64,000 nucleotides of DNA from Achromobacter spanius (GTDB lineage: Bacteria; Pseudomonadota; Gammaproteobacteria; Burkholderiales; Burkholderiaceae_B), in NCBI RefSeq assembly GCF_029637605.1, contig NZ_CP121261.1, positions 2,728,001-2,792,000 of the forward strand, written 5' to 3'. This document shows, in pieces, positions 9,102-18,500 of the stretch. Below the pieces are notes generated by a model that saw only the letters and a program-made list of their open reading frames with translations, was not told the DNA's origin and searched no databases. The translations under genes were made by a program, and so were the position numbers. How positions within the stretch are numbered: position 1 is the first letter of the stretch; the number at the start of each line of letters is the position of its first letter.

Positions 9102-10154
9102 ATGGCAACACTTAACCGCAGCGCACTGGGCGCCGCTTTGCTGGGCGCCGGGCTATTGATGGCCGGCACGGCAGGCGCGCAGGACAAGAAGATCACCGTC
9201 GCCTGGTACGGCGGCAACTGGGGCGACGCTTTCCGTACCTGCGTGGCCGACCCCTACACCAAGGCCACGGGCGTGACCGTGGTGCCGGAAGTGGGCACCT
9301 CGACCACCACGCTGGCCAAGCTGCAACAGCAGAAGAATGCGCCCACCATCGACGTCGCCTGGATGGACGGCGGCATCAGCGAGCTGGCCCAGCAGGCCGG
9401 CGTGCTGGACACGCTGGACCCCGCCACCATCCCGAACCTGAAGAACGTGATTGACCAGGGCGTGTACCGTAATGGCAACGCGGCCTACGCCGTCAGCACG
9501 GGCTACTACTCGCTGGGCATTACCTACAACACCAAGGAAGTGCCGCAGGCACCCACCAGTTGGAAAGACTTGTGGAAGCCCGAGTACGCCGGCGCGGTGG
9601 CCGTGCCCTCGCCCGCGAATTCGTCCGGCGTGCCCTTCGTGTTCTTCCTGGCGCGCGTCTGGGCGGTGGACCCGTCGAATCTGGCGCCGCTCTACACCAA
9701 GCTGTCCTCGCTGGACACGGCGCTTTATTTCGATAGCTCGGGCGCGGCCAGCAACGCCTACCAAAGCGGCGAGGCCATCATCGGCGCGCACTTCAACGTG
9801 GGCGCGTGGGACTTGATCGACAAGGGCCTGCCTATTGGCTTTGCCGTGCCCAAGGAAGGCGCCTGGGCCACCGACGCCCGCCTGCATCTGGTCAAGGACG
9901 CGCCCCATTCCGCGGACGCCAGGAAGTTCATCGACACCGCCCTGACGCCGGACGCCGCCGCGTGCCTGGCCACCCGCTTGTATCTGGGGCCGGCCGTCAA
10001 GGGCGTGCAGGTGCCGAAGGATGTGGCGCGCAAGCTGCCGTGGGGCGCCGAAGGCTCGGTGGAGAACCTGAGCCTGTTCGACTGGAACCTCATCAACAGC
10101 CGCCGCGCCGAGGTCACCGACGCCTGGAACCGCCAAGTCGCCCGCAAGCGCTAG
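9102..10154 (+). CDS. ABC transporter periplasmic substrate-binding protein, PotD-like
   Basis: 350 residues beginning with a signal peptide (cleavage after AGTAGA, residues 20-26). The mature protein starts ITVAWYGGNWGDAF, the usual opening of family-1 solute-binding proteins of the spermidine/putrescine group. Later landmarks are VDVAWMDGG-like IDVAWMDGG, YYSLGITYNTKEV and the C-terminal WNLINSRRAEVTDAWNR. It is the first gene of a four-gene importer operon and delivers substrate to the 11250/12095 permeases. The ligand is uncertain; the neighbouring racemase-family gene points to a proline betaine, hydroxyproline or related amine. Confidence 0.9.
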   Translation: MATLNRSALGAALLGAGLLMAGTAGAQDKKITVAWYGGNWGDAFRTCVADPYTKATGVTVVPEVGTSTTTLAKLQQQKNAPTIDVAWMDGGISELAQQAGVLDTLDPATIPNLKNVIDQGVYRNGNAAYAVSTGYYSLGITYNTKEVPQAPTSWKDLWKPEYAGAVAVPSPANSSGVPFVFFLARVWAVDPSNLAPLYTKLSSLDTALYFDSSGAASNAYQSGEAIIGAHFNVGAWDLIDKGLPIGFAVPKEGAWATDARLHLVKDAPHSADARKFIDTALTPDAAACLATRLYLGPAVKGVQVPKDVARKLPWGAEGSVENLSLFDWNLINSRRAEVTDAWNRQVARKR

Positions 10155-10167
10155 GCCGGGGTCGAAC

Positions 10168-11253
10168 ATGTCCGCTTTGCTCACCATCGAAGACGTGTCG
10201 ATGCGCTTTGGCGCCTACCAGGCGCTTGACCGCATCGGCCTGGACATCCAGCAGGGGGAGTTCGTGGCCCTGCTGGGCCCCAGCGGCTGCGGCAAGACGA
10301 CGTTGCTGCGCGCGATAGCCGGGTTTCTAAAGCCGGAATCCGGCCGCATTCTGATCGACGGCCAGGACATCAGCCGCCTGCCCGCGCATCATCGTCCCTT
10401 GAACACGGTGTTTCAGAACTACGCGCTGTTTCCGCACATGACGGTGCTGGAAAACGTGGAGTACGGCCCGCGGCGCCAAGGCGCGTCGAAGGCTGACGCC
10501 GCCGACCGCGCCCGCGCCGCGCTCGACATGGTGGGGCTGGCGGATTTCGGCCCGCGTTACCCGCGCGAAATGTCCGGCGGCCAACAGCAGCGCGTGGCGC
10601 TTGCGCGCGCCATCGTGAACCAGCCCAAGCTGTTGCTGCTGGACGAACCCCTGTCGGCGCTCGACCTGAAGCTGCGCAAGCGCATGCAACTGGAACTGAA
10701 GCACCTGCAAGCCAAGCTCGGCATCGCGTTCATCTTCGTCACGCATGACCAGGAAGAAGCCATGACCATGGCAGACCGCGTGGTCGTCATGCACGCCGGG
10801 CGGATCGAGCAGGTGGGCGCGGGCACGGACATCTATCGCCAGCCCGCCACCCGCTTCGTGGCGGAATTCATCGGCGACGCGAACTTCATGGCGTTCACGG
10901 TGGAGTCGGCGCCCACGGGCGACACGCTGCAACTGGAGCTGCAAAATTTGCGCGTGCCGCTGGCGGGCAACAACACCGTCAACAACACATTCAAGACCCT
11001 TCCCCCGCGCGGCGTGGCGGTGCTGCGCCCCGAAGACCTGCGCCTTGCCGAGGGCCAGGCGACAGGGATGCTGACCGGCACGGTCGCCGACGTCATCAAC
11101 GTGGGCAGCCACAGCATGATTCATGTGGACGTAGACGGGCAGACCGTCGTGTCGCGCCATGGCGGCATTGCGCCATCCGGCTTGCGGCCCGGCGCGCCCG
11201 TCAGCCTGACCTTCGCGCCCGAACACCTGCACCTGATCGGTGAACAGCCATGA
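10168..11253 (+). CDS. ABC transporter ATP-binding protein, PotA-like
   Basis: 361 residues. Walker A GPSGCGKTT (about 37-45), Q-loop FQNYALFPHMTV, signature MSGGQQQRVALARA, Walker B LLLLDEPLSALD and H-loop VTHDQEEAMTMAD are all intact. The C-terminal 110 residues form the TOBE domain found in polyamine/iron/2-aminoethylphosphonate importers. It powers the importer encoded by its neighbours. The stop overlaps the next start by four bases (ATGA), so the genes are translationally coupled. Confidence 0.95.
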   Translation: MSALLTIEDVSMRFGAYQALDRIGLDIQQGEFVALLGPSGCGKTTLLRAIAGFLKPESGRILIDGQDISRLPAHHRPLNTVFQNYALFPHMTVLENVEYGPRRQGASKADAADRARAALDMVGLADFGPRYPREMSGGQQQRVALARAIVNQPKLLLLDEPLSALDLKLRKRMQLELKHLQAKLGIAFIFVTHDQEEAMTMADRVVVMHAGRIEQVGAGTDIYRQPATRFVAEFIGDANFMAFTVESAPTGDTLQLELQNLRVPLAGNNTVNNTFKTLPPRGVAVLRPEDLRLAEGQATGMLTGTVADVINVGSHSMIHVDVDGQTVVSRHGGIAPSGLRPGAPVSLTFAPEHLHLIGEQP

Positions 11254-12098
11254 ACCGGCGCGCCTGGCTCTCACCCGGCCTGCTGCTGGCCGCGCCCGTG
11301 CTGTTCTTCGCGGCGTTCTTCCTGGCTCCGTTGGCCGTGGTGGCGCTGGCCAGCATCACCAGTAGCGAGCCAGGCCTGTCGTTGACCACCCAGCAGTATC
11401 TGCGCGTGCTGGCCGACCAGTACCACTGGGACGTGATCCTGACGACCTTCCGCCTGGCGCTTTTCACCACCCTGGTCTGCGTCATCTTGGGGTATCCGCT
11501 GGCCTGGTATCTGGTGCGCGTCGTGCGCTGGCAGGCATGGCGGCGCTTTTGCGTGATCTTGCTGGTGGTGCCGCTGTTCACGAGCAACATCGTGCGCGCG
11601 TTCGGCTGGATGGTGCTGTTGGGCCGCAATGGGCTCGTCAACCAGGCCCTGGTGGGCGTGGGCGCCGCTGACCGGCCGGTGCGCTTTATCGGCACTGAAC
11701 TGGGCATCCTGATCGGCATGGTTTATGTGCTGCTGCCCTTCGTGGTGCTGGCGGTGGGCAATGCGCTGGCACGGGTGGATCCGGCTTGCGAGCACGCCTC
11801 CGCCGACCTGGGCGCCAGCCCCACGGCTACGTTCTTTCATATCACCTGGCCGCTGACGCTGCCCGGCGTGATGTCGGGCGCCATCATCGTCTTCACCCTG
11901 GCGGTCAGCGCCTACGTGACGCCGGCGCTGCTGTCCGGCGGGCGGATATCGGTGCTGTCGATGCTGATCTTCCAGCAATACAGCTCGGTGTTCGACTTCC
12001 ATTACGGCGGCGCGTTAAGCATGGTGCTGCTGGTCTTCACCTTGATATTGGTGGCGCTGGCCAACCGCGCCGCCACCTTGCCCGGAGCCGCGCGATGA
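11250..12098 (+). CDS. ABC transporter permease, PotB-like
   Basis: 282 residues with six predicted membrane helices. The EAA loop that docks the ATPase is visible as EHASADLGASPTATFFHITWPL (residues about 184-205). It sits in the middle of the importer operon, overlapping both the ATPase gene and the second permease gene by four bases. Confidence 0.93.
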   Translation: MNRRAWLSPGLLLAAPVLFFAAFFLAPLAVVALASITSSEPGLSLTTQQYLRVLADQYHWDVILTTFRLALFTTLVCVILGYPLAWYLVRVVRWQAWRRFCVILLVVPLFTSNIVRAFGWMVLLGRNGLVNQALVGVGAADRPVRFIGTELGILIGMVYVLLPFVVLAVGNALARVDPACEHASADLGASPTATFFHITWPLTLPGVMSGAIIVFTLAVSAYVTPALLSGGRISVLSMLIFQQYSSVFDFHYGGALSMVLLVFTLILVALANRAATLPGAAR

Positions 12099-12886
12099 TC
12101 GCCCGCCACCTGATCCGCCTGATCGCGCTGGCTGTGCTGGCGTACCTGGCACTGCCCCTGATCGTGATCATGGGCGCGTCGTTCACGGCCACGCCTTACC
12201 TGGCGTTTCCGCCCCAAGGGTGGACGCTGGAGTGGTATCGCACGCTGCTGGTCGAAGCCGGCTATCTGGCCGCGTTCACCACCAGCACGGTGCTGGCGCT
12301 GGCGGCAACCGTCGCGGCGGTGCTGCTGACGGTGCCGGCCGCCCTGGCCCTGGCTCGGTACGAATTTCCGGGCAAGGCGGCGCTGACGTCGGTGCTGATG
12401 TCGCCCCTGGTGCTGCCGCACATCGTGCTGGGCGCGGCGCTGCTGCAGTACGGCGCGTACTTCGGCTTGACGCGCAGTTTCCTGTCTTTGTTGATCGGGC
12501 ACATCGTCATCATCGCGCCGTTCGTGTTGCGGTCCACGCTGACTCTGCTGACGCCCGAGCAGCGCGCGTTGGAGGAGGCCTCGGCGGACTTGGGCGCCAA
12601 CCCCTGGACCACGTTTTTCCTGGTGGTGCTGCCGCAGATCCGGCCGGGCATCGTCACCGGTTCGATCTTCGCGTTCATCTCGTCATGGATCAACGTGGAG
12701 CTATCCATCTTCAACACCACGGCGGACCTGAACACCATTCCCGTCAAGCTCTTCAACTATGTGCAGTACACGATTGATCCGACCATCGCAACCGTATCGG
12801 GCGCCACGATTGTGGTTGCGGTGATCGCTATCGTCATCCTGGATTTGACCGTCGGCCTGGACATGCTGTCCGAACGCGGCAAATAG
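12095..12886 (+). CDS. ABC transporter permease, PotC-like
   Basis: 263 residues, six membrane helices. The EAA loop reads EEASADLGANPWTTFFLVVLP. The ATG at 12095 overlaps the previous stop (ATGA), which fixes the start although the frame is open further upstream. It forms the membrane channel with the 11250 product. The racemase-family gene follows after 51 bp. Confidence 0.93.
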   Translation: MIARHLIRLIALAVLAYLALPLIVIMGASFTATPYLAFPPQGWTLEWYRTLLVEAGYLAAFTTSTVLALAATVAAVLLTVPAALALARYEFPGKAALTSVLMSPLVLPHIVLGAALLQYGAYFGLTRSFLSLLIGHIVIIAPFVLRSTLTLLTPEQRALEEASADLGANPWTTFFLVVLPQIRPGIVTGSIFAFISSWINVELSIFNTTADLNTIPVKLFNYVQYTIDPTIATVSGATIVVAVIAIVILDLTVGLDMLSERGK

Positions 12887-12937
12887 TTTCCCCCTTCCGC
12901 AGTTTCCTTTCATCCTACTTAGTCTGGAGCCACAGTC

Positions 12938-13951
12938 ATGCGCAAGCAAGACGCGTTCGATGTCATCTATACCCATACCGAAGGCGAGCCCCTGTGCATC
13001 GTGCATAGCGGAATCCCCTACCCCGCCGGATCCACCATCCTGGAAAAGCGGGCCTTTCTGGAGCAGAACTACGACTGGTTGCGCCAGGCGCTGATGCGCG
13101 AACCGCGTGGCCACAAAGACATGTTCGGCGTGTTTCTCACGCCGCCGTCCAGCCCCGAATTCGACGCCGGCCTGATCTACATCGACGGCACCGAGTATTC
13201 GCACATGTGCGGCCACGGCACCATCGCGGTCAGCATGGCGATGGTGGCCAACGGCCTGGTCGCGCGCGGCAAGGACGGCATCACCAAGATCCGCTTTGAA
13301 ACCACAGCGGGCCTGGTCGTGTCGGAAGTGGCGTCCGAAGGCGACAACGTACTGTGGACGCGCTTTGAAAACGTGCCCGCCTACGTGGCCGCGCAGGACA
13401 TCCCCGTTGAGCTGCCCGGCTACGGCAAGCTGCACGCCGACATCGTGTGGGGCGGCAACTACTTCGGCATCGTTGACCTGTCGGGGTGCGACCTGCGGAT
13501 CTCGCCGGACAACGGCACCGAGCTCTCGCGCATGGGCTTGATCGTGCGCGACCAGTTGAACGCGCGCCATCGCATTCAGCATCCCACCGAAGCGCACATC
13601 AACAACCTGAACTTCATCACGTTCTGGCACCAGCCCACGATCGAAGGCGCGTTCTACAAGAACGTGCACGTGTTCAGCGCGGGGCAGTTGGACCGCTCGC
13701 CGGGAGGCACCGGCACCAGCGCCATGATGGCCATGTTCGAGGCGCGCGGAAAGATGGGCTTGAATCAACCCATCAAGTCGGAGGGACTGTTGGGCAGCGG
13801 CACCTTTGAAGGCTGCCTGCTGGGCGAAGTGGATTTGAACGGCACGCGCGCCGTGCGCCCCACGGTGAAGGGCACGGCCAGCATCCTGGGCACCGCGCGC
13901 TGGGTGATTGACCGCAATGACCCGGTGGGTGCGGGGTTCTTGATCCGTTGA
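12938..13951 (+). CDS. Proline racemase superfamily protein with Cys-Gly catalytic pair
   Basis: 337 residues, the usual length. Proline racemase, 4-hydroxyproline 2-epimerase and trans-3-hydroxyproline dehydratase share this fold. The first catalytic Cys is present in MCGHGT (Cys91). The second position, normally Cys (racemase/epimerase) or Thr (dehydratase) in DRSPxGTG, is Gly256 here (codon GGA). An intact two-base racemase mechanism is therefore unlikely. A dehydratase, a one-base lyase or a new activity is possible. It is last in the importer operon, so its substrate is probably the imported compound. Confidence 0.85.
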   Translation: MRKQDAFDVIYTHTEGEPLCIVHSGIPYPAGSTILEKRAFLEQNYDWLRQALMREPRGHKDMFGVFLTPPSSPEFDAGLIYIDGTEYSHMCGHGTIAVSMAMVANGLVARGKDGITKIRFETTAGLVVSEVASEGDNVLWTRFENVPAYVAAQDIPVELPGYGKLHADIVWGGNYFGIVDLSGCDLRISPDNGTELSRMGLIVRDQLNARHRIQHPTEAHINNLNFITFWHQPTIEGAFYKNVHVFSAGQLDRSPGGTGTSAMMAMFEARGKMGLNQPIKSEGLLGSGTFEGCLLGEVDLNGTRAVRPTVKGTASILGTARWVIDRNDPVGAGFLIR

Positions 13952-13991
13952 TCTCGTTGATCGACTGATCGGCTCATAAGTGGGCGTGCGA

Positions 13992-14021
13992 GGCGTGCAA
14001 AGCACCACTGCCTTGCACGCC
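13992..14021. terminator. Inverted repeat between convergent genes
   Basis: GGCGTGCAA and TTGCACGCC form a perfect 9-bp stem with a 12-base loop in the 84-bp gap between the racemase-family gene and the convergent GMC oxidoreductase gene. Likely a bidirectional terminator despite the lack of a T-run. Confidence 0.5.
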
Positions 14022-14035
14022 CGTTCCACGACGCG

Positions 14036-15634
14036 TCACGCCGTTGCCGCGTCTTCCAGGATCAGTTCCGCACCGCGCTCGGCCACCATCATGACGGCAG
14101 CCTGTGTGTTGCCGGACACCATCTTCGGCATCACCGACGCGTCCACCACGCGTAAGCCCGTCACGCCGTTCACGCGCAGCCTGACATCGGTGACGGCGGC
14201 GGCGTCGGAACCCATGCGGCAGGTGCCGATGGGGTGATAGATGGTCTGGCCATTGCGTCGCGCGAAGTCCAGCCATTGCTCGTCGCTTTCGACGGCGGCG
14301 CCAGGGCTGATTTCGGATTCGATGTAGCGTTGCATGGCCGGCTGCCCCACGATGCGGCGCGCGACCTTCATGCCGCCCACCAGGCTGTCGCGGTCGATCT
14401 GCGCCGACAGGAAGTTGGGCCGGATGGCGGGGCCGGCGGTGGGGTCAGAAGACTTGAGATGGATCGAGCCCACTGATTCCGGACGCAGTTGCGCCACGCC
14501 GATCGTCATGCCCGGCTGCCGGTCCAGAATGCGTTCGGCGGCATTGGCATAGCTGGCGTGCACGAAGAAAAACTGCACGTCGGGCGTGGGTAGATCCGGC
14601 GCGCTTTTCACAAAGCCATGCACCAGGCCCGTGCCCAAGGTCAAGATGCCGGTATGGCGCGTGTAGTACCGCGCCACCTGTTGCGCCAGGCGCCACCCGC
14701 GCGACATCTCGTTCAAGGTCACCGTGCCCTTCACTCGCCAGTTCATGCGCGTGGCGAAGTGGTCAATGTAGTTTTCACCCACTTGCGGCTGCGCGTGCAC
14801 CAGCGGGATGTTGAACGACTGCAGCAAGGCAGGGTCGCCGATGCCCGACAACTCCAGCAACTGCGGCGACTGCACCGCGCCCATGCACAGAATGGTTTCG
14901 CGGGCGGCACGCACCGTGTATTCCTGCCCGTTCTTGCGGTAGGTGACGCCTGCGCAGCGCTTGCCTTCGAACACCAGTCGCGTCACGTGTGCCCCACATT
15001 CCACGCGCAGGTTCTTGCGTGCGGCGGCGGGTTTCAGATAGCCGTCAACCACGCTCCAGCGTCGGCCCCGCCGCTGGAGCACCTGGTAGTAGCCCACGCC
15101 TTCCTGCTTGCCGCTGTTGTAGTCGGCGTTCAAGGATTGGCCGTCTTCCTGCGCGGCGCGCAGAAAGGCGTCGGACACGGGAAACCGCTCGGCCACTTCT
15201 TCCAGGTGCATGGGGCCATTTTTTCCGCGCGTGTCGCCCCCGGCTTCGTAATGCTCGATCTTGCGGAAGACGCGCTCGGCCTGCGCATGGCCCCAACCCG
15301 TCGCGCCCGCCGCTTCCCAGCCATCGTAATCCTGGGGCTGGCCGCGCACGTAGATCATGCCGTTGATCAAGGTGGAGCCGCCCACGCCCTTGCCGCGCGG
15401 CACCGCGATGATCCGGCCATAGACGTTGTCTTCGGGCTCGGTGGCAAAACGCCAGTTGTAGTCGGGATTCACCAGCAGCTTGGAGAAACCCGCCGGGATG
15501 GAAATCCACATGCTGCGTGCTTCTTGCCCGGCTTCCAGCATCAAGACCCGATGCTTGCCGTCGGCACTGAGCCGGTTGGCCAGGATGCAACCCGCCGTAC
15601 CGCCGCCCGCAATGATGAAATCGTAATCGCCCAT
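14036..15634 (-). CDS. GMC-family FAD-dependent alcohol oxidoreductase
   Basis: 532 residues. The N-terminal FAD-binding motif is DFIIAGGGTAGCILA, followed by the GMC signature stretch GKGVGGSTLINGMIYVRG (about residues 80-97). The C-terminal active-site region contains YHPIGTCRMG (His467) and GNTQAA (Asn509), the usual catalytic His/Asn pair. Family members oxidise primary or secondary alcohols such as choline, sugars or polyethylene glycol. It lies 63 bp after the shikimate-dehydrogenase-like gene and is probably the last gene of the left-pointing transketolase operon. The substrate is not predictable. Confidence 0.88.
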   Translation of the reverse strand: MGDYDFIIAGGGTAGCILANRLSADGKHRVLMLEAGQEARSMWISIPAGFSKLLVNPDYNWRFATEPEDNVYGRIIAVPRGKGVGGSTLINGMIYVRGQPQDYDGWEAAGATGWGHAQAERVFRKIEHYEAGGDTRGKNGPMHLEEVAERFPVSDAFLRAAQEDGQSLNADYNSGKQEGVGYYQVLQRRGRRWSVVDGYLKPAAARKNLRVECGAHVTRLVFEGKRCAGVTYRKNGQEYTVRAARETILCMGAVQSPQLLELSGIGDPALLQSFNIPLVHAQPQVGENYIDHFATRMNWRVKGTVTLNEMSRGWRLAQQVARYYTRHTGILTLGTGLVHGFVKSAPDLPTPDVQFFFVHASYANAAERILDRQPGMTIGVAQLRPESVGSIHLKSSDPTAGPAIRPNFLSAQIDRDSLVGGMKVARRIVGQPAMQRYIESEISPGAAVESDEQWLDFARRNGQTIYHPIGTCRMGSDAAAVTDVRLRVNGVTGLRVVDASVMPKMVSGNTQAAVMMVAERGAELILEDAATA

Positions 15635-15697
15635 CGTGTTCCGCCACGTCCTGATGTTGGTTGTCTGGCCTGGGTTGCCGAGTCTTAGTTGCCAGCC

Positions 15698-16501
15698 TTA
15701 TTTGGCGGGCACCACGCCCAGCATTTCGGCCATCAGCGCGATCTGGCAAACCAGCATCGGCGCGCCGTAGTGCACCTTGCAGCCTTTCGCTTGCGCGGCC
15801 AGCAGCAGCGCGGTGTCCTTGGGTTGCATGATGACTTCGCAGACGAGCTGGTCCGGGGTCAGGCGTGCGGTATCCAGCGGCAGCGCGTCGCCTTCCTTCA
15901 TGCCCAGCGACGTGCCGTTCACGACGAGATCGTGCCCAGACGGGTCTGGCGTACCCACGGCGATGTTGGCCTCGGGATGCAGCGACAGGATGCGCGCCTT
16001 CAGGTCTTCGGCCTTGACGGGTGTGCGGTTGGCGATGGTCAGCCGCGACACGCCGGCCTGCACCAGCGCAAAGCCGATCGCGTTGGCCGCGCCGCCGGCG
16101 CCCGCCAGATAGGCGCTTTTGCCCTTCAGGTCCACGCCCGCGGTCTGCAAACCGCGCACGAAGCCTTCGCCGTCCAGCATATGGGCGGTGAGCTTGCCGT
16201 CGGCATCGCGGCGCACCACGTTGGCCGCGCCGATCTTTTGCGCCACCGGCGTCACCTCGTCCACCAGTTCCAGGATGGCAGTCTTGTGCGGCATGGTGAC
16301 GATGACGCCGCCCAGGTTCTCCAGGCGGCGCAGGCCTTCGACGACGGCGGGCAGGTTATCGGGCCGCGCATGAAACGGCACGCAGACGCCGTCATAACCC
16401 AATTGCGCGAACAACTCGTTCATGCGCTGCGGCGTCTTCACGTGATGGATGGGGTCGGCCAGGATGCCGAACAGGCGGGTGTTGCCGGTGATTTCCTTCA
16501 T
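15698..16501 (-). CDS. Shikimate-dehydrogenase-like (AroE/YdiB family) oxidoreductase
   Basis: 267 residues from the ATG at 16501, which has GGAG eight bases upstream; an ATG at 16525 is possible. The N-terminal substrate domain contains VTMPHK, the catalytic Lys motif, and the NADP domain has GAGGAANAIGFAL. It is probably not the housekeeping AroE: it sits in a catabolic operon between a split transketolase and a GMC oxidoreductase. The opening GNTRLFGILADPIHHVKTP departs from the SxS motif (SLSP or similar) that holds shikimate in true AroE. It more likely reduces or oxidises another polyol or cyclitol. Confidence 0.82.
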   Translation of the reverse strand: MKEITGNTRLFGILADPIHHVKTPQRMNELFAQLGYDGVCVPFHARPDNLPAVVEGLRRLENLGGVIVTMPHKTAILELVDEVTPVAQKIGAANVVRRDADGKLTAHMLDGEGFVRGLQTAGVDLKGKSAYLAGAGGAANAIGFALVQAGVSRLTIANRTPVKAEDLKARILSLHPEANIAVGTPDPSGHDLVVNGTSLGMKEGDALPLDTARLTPDQLVCEVIMQPKDTALLLAAQAKGCKVHYGAPMLVCQIALMAEMLGVVPAK

Positions 16502-16530
16502 GGGGGTCTCCGAGGTTTCAAGCATTGTCT

Positions 16531-17517
16531 TCAGGATGCCAGCAGTTCGCGGGCCACTTCACCGATGCCGGCCGCGTCCAGTTTGTAGTGCGCGTAGAGC
16601 GTGGTGGGCGGCGCGATCAGGCTGTATTCGTCGTAGATGCCGTGGCGGCGCAAGCGCGTGCCCGTACCGATGTCCGCCAGCACTTCGGCCACGGCTGACC
16701 CCAGCCCGCCCAGCACATTGTGCTCTTCCACCGTCATCATCAAGCCCGCCTGGCCGGCGGCCGCCAACACGGCGTCGCGGTCCAGGGGCTTGATGGTGGG
16801 CATGTCTATTACGCCTACCGACAGGCCGTCTGCGCGCAATTGCTCGGCGGCCGCCAGCGCGGCGTGCAGCGTGATGCCGCAAGCGATGATGTTTAGATCG
16901 CTGCCTTGCGAATGCACGATGGCGCGGCCGAATTCGAACGGCGCGCCATCTTCATAGACCTGCGGATCGCGGCCACGGCCGATGCGGAAGTAGATCGGTT
17001 CCGGCCAGTTCACCGACGCCTTGATGGCGGAGGCCAGTTGCGGGCCGTCGGCGGGTGACACGACCGTCAGGCCCGCCAGCGCGCGCATGGTGGAAATGTC
17101 TTCGGTGGCGTGGTGCGAGGTCCCGTAGAAGCCCAGGCTGATGCCGGTGTGGTGGCCGATCAAGCGCACGGGCAGCTTGGTGTAGGCCACGTCCATGCGG
17201 ATCTGCTCGCAGCACAACAGGCCTAGAAAAGATGCGAAAGTGGCCACGAACGGCATCATGCCCGTGGTGGCCAGGCCCGCTGCCGCCGACACCATGTTCT
17301 GCTCTGAAATGCCGAATTGGATGTAGCGGTCGGGGTAGGCCTGCGCAAAACGGTTCAGGCCATTGGAATATTGCAGGTCGGCCGAACCCGCCACGACCGG
17401 GTGCCCGGCCTGGGCCAACTCAATCAGCGCGTCGGAAAGATAAGACAGCCCGGGGTTGACCGCATTCAGGGCGCGGTACTGCCAGGAATCGGGAGAAAGA
17501 ACTTGTGCCTGTGCCAT
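16531..17517 (-). CDS. Transketolase C-terminal subunit
   Basis: 328 residues covering the pyrimidine-binding and C-terminal domains of transketolase. Landmarks are QFGISEQNMVSAAAGLA with the ThDP-activating Glu, GHHTGISLGFYGTSHHATEDI and TVEEHNVLGGLGSAVAE. With the 17518 product it forms a two-subunit (split) transketolase or DXS-like enzyme that moves two-carbon ketol units. The start is adjacent to the previous stop, giving tight coupling. Confidence 0.92.
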   Translation of the reverse strand: MAQAQVLSPDSWQYRALNAVNPGLSYLSDALIELAQAGHPVVAGSADLQYSNGLNRFAQAYPDRYIQFGISEQNMVSAAAGLATTGMMPFVATFASFLGLLCCEQIRMDVAYTKLPVRLIGHHTGISLGFYGTSHHATEDISTMRALAGLTVVSPADGPQLASAIKASVNWPEPIYFRIGRGRDPQVYEDGAPFEFGRAIVHSQGSDLNIIACGITLHAALAAAEQLRADGLSVGVIDMPTIKPLDRDAVLAAAGQAGLMMTVEEHNVLGGLGSAVAEVLADIGTGTRLRRHGIYDEYSLIAPPTTLYAHYKLDAAGIGEVARELLAS

Positions 17518-18375
17518 TCAGATCTCGCGGGAAAGAATTTCGTCGACGGCGCTTTGCGCGTCTTGCGGCGCCAGGTAGCCCAGGTGCCAGCCGGGCTCGG
17601 TTTCCATGTAGGACACGCCTTTGCCCTTGAGGGTCTTGGCTATCACGCAAGCCGGCTTGTCACGCGTGTCGTCCGCGCGCAGGCGGCGCAGCAGCGCGGT
17701 CAGCGCGTGCAGGTTATGGCCGTCGACCTCATGCACGTCCCAGCCGAACGCCTGCCACTTTTCCTTGAGCGATTCGACACCCATCACGTCATCGACCTTG
17801 CCATCCAACTGGTAACCATTGCGGTCGATGATGGCCACCAGGCGCGACAGCTTGTTGTGCGCGGCAAAGAGTGCCGCTTCCCACACCTGGCCTTCCTGCA
17901 TTTCGCCATCACCCAGCATCACGAAGACATTGAAATCGCGCTGGCTCATGCGGCCGCCCATCGCCATGCCGACGCCGTTGGACAGCGCGTGCCCGATCGA
18001 CCCCGAGCTGAAATCGATGCCCGGCACCTTGCTCATGTCGGGGTGGTCGCCCAGCGGGCTGCCCAGGCGCGTGTAGCCATCCAATAGCGCGTGGTCAATG
18101 AAGCCGTGGTCGGCCAGCACCGGAAACAGACCAACCGCCGCGTGGCCCTTGCCCATCAGGAAACGGTCGCGGTCCGGCCAATGCGGCTCGCCCGGGCGCA
18201 ATCGCATCACGTCGTAGTACAGCGACGCGAATATTTCCGCGCAAGAAAAGACCGAACTGTAATGCCCGACCTTGGCAATTTCAATCAACCTGATGGTCTC
18301 CAGCCGGATGTAACGGGCCTTTTCCCGCAGCATCGCGACTTCCCCCTGGGTGGGGGCCTCCTGGTCATGGCGCAT
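17518..18375 (-). CDS. Transketolase N-terminal subunit (ThDP-binding)
   Basis: 285 residues. Metal/ThDP motif GDGEMQEGQVWEA ... DRNGYQ (GDG and N) is intact, as are the catalytic histidine contexts GHYSSVFSCAE and GKGHAAVG. It is the first gene of the left-pointing operon. About 22 bp upstream of its start lies the AT palindrome shared with two other promoters in the region. No sugar kinase is encoded nearby, so the acceptor or donor may be non-phosphorylated, such as dihydroxyacetone or an aldehyde. Confidence 0.92.
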   Translation of the reverse strand: MRHDQEAPTQGEVAMLREKARYIRLETIRLIEIAKVGHYSSVFSCAEIFASLYYDVMRLRPGEPHWPDRDRFLMGKGHAAVGLFPVLADHGFIDHALLDGYTRLGSPLGDHPDMSKVPGIDFSSGSIGHALSNGVGMAMGGRMSQRDFNVFVMLGDGEMQEGQVWEAALFAAHNKLSRLVAIIDRNGYQLDGKVDDVMGVESLKEKWQAFGWDVHEVDGHNLHALTALLRRLRADDTRDKPACVIAKTLKGKGVSYMETEPGWHLGYLAPQDAQSAVDEILSREI

Positions 18376-18397
18376 GGCGCGTCCTTTCTTCGTTAGG

Positions 18398-18410
18398 ATA
18401 TATGATATAT
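18398..18410. promoter_or_regulatory. Predicted GntR/FCD operator, copy 1
   Basis: ATATATGATATAT is a perfect 13-bp palindrome around a central G. It lies in the 125-bp divergent region between the transketolase operon and the GntR regulator gene. The identical sequence in reverse orientation occurs at 23271 and a one-mismatch copy at 23057. The A/T run stands out sharply against the GC-rich background. Confidence 0.7.
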
Positions 18411-18500
18411 AATATACCCATTGCGCTCGGATTGGCTATCGCGGGCTAGAATTCACCCGGATTCAACCCGTTCCCTTCATTTCAGCAAGCCCGAAACGTC

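Noticed and set aside
12701..14029. 442-codon minus-strand open frame opposite the racemase-family gene
   Set aside because: No motif or ribosome site; the plus-strand gene has complete superfamily motifs and operon context.
15698..16501. Housekeeping shikimate dehydrogenase aroE
   Set aside because: Embedded in a catabolic operon and the N-terminal substrate motif differs from biosynthetic AroE.
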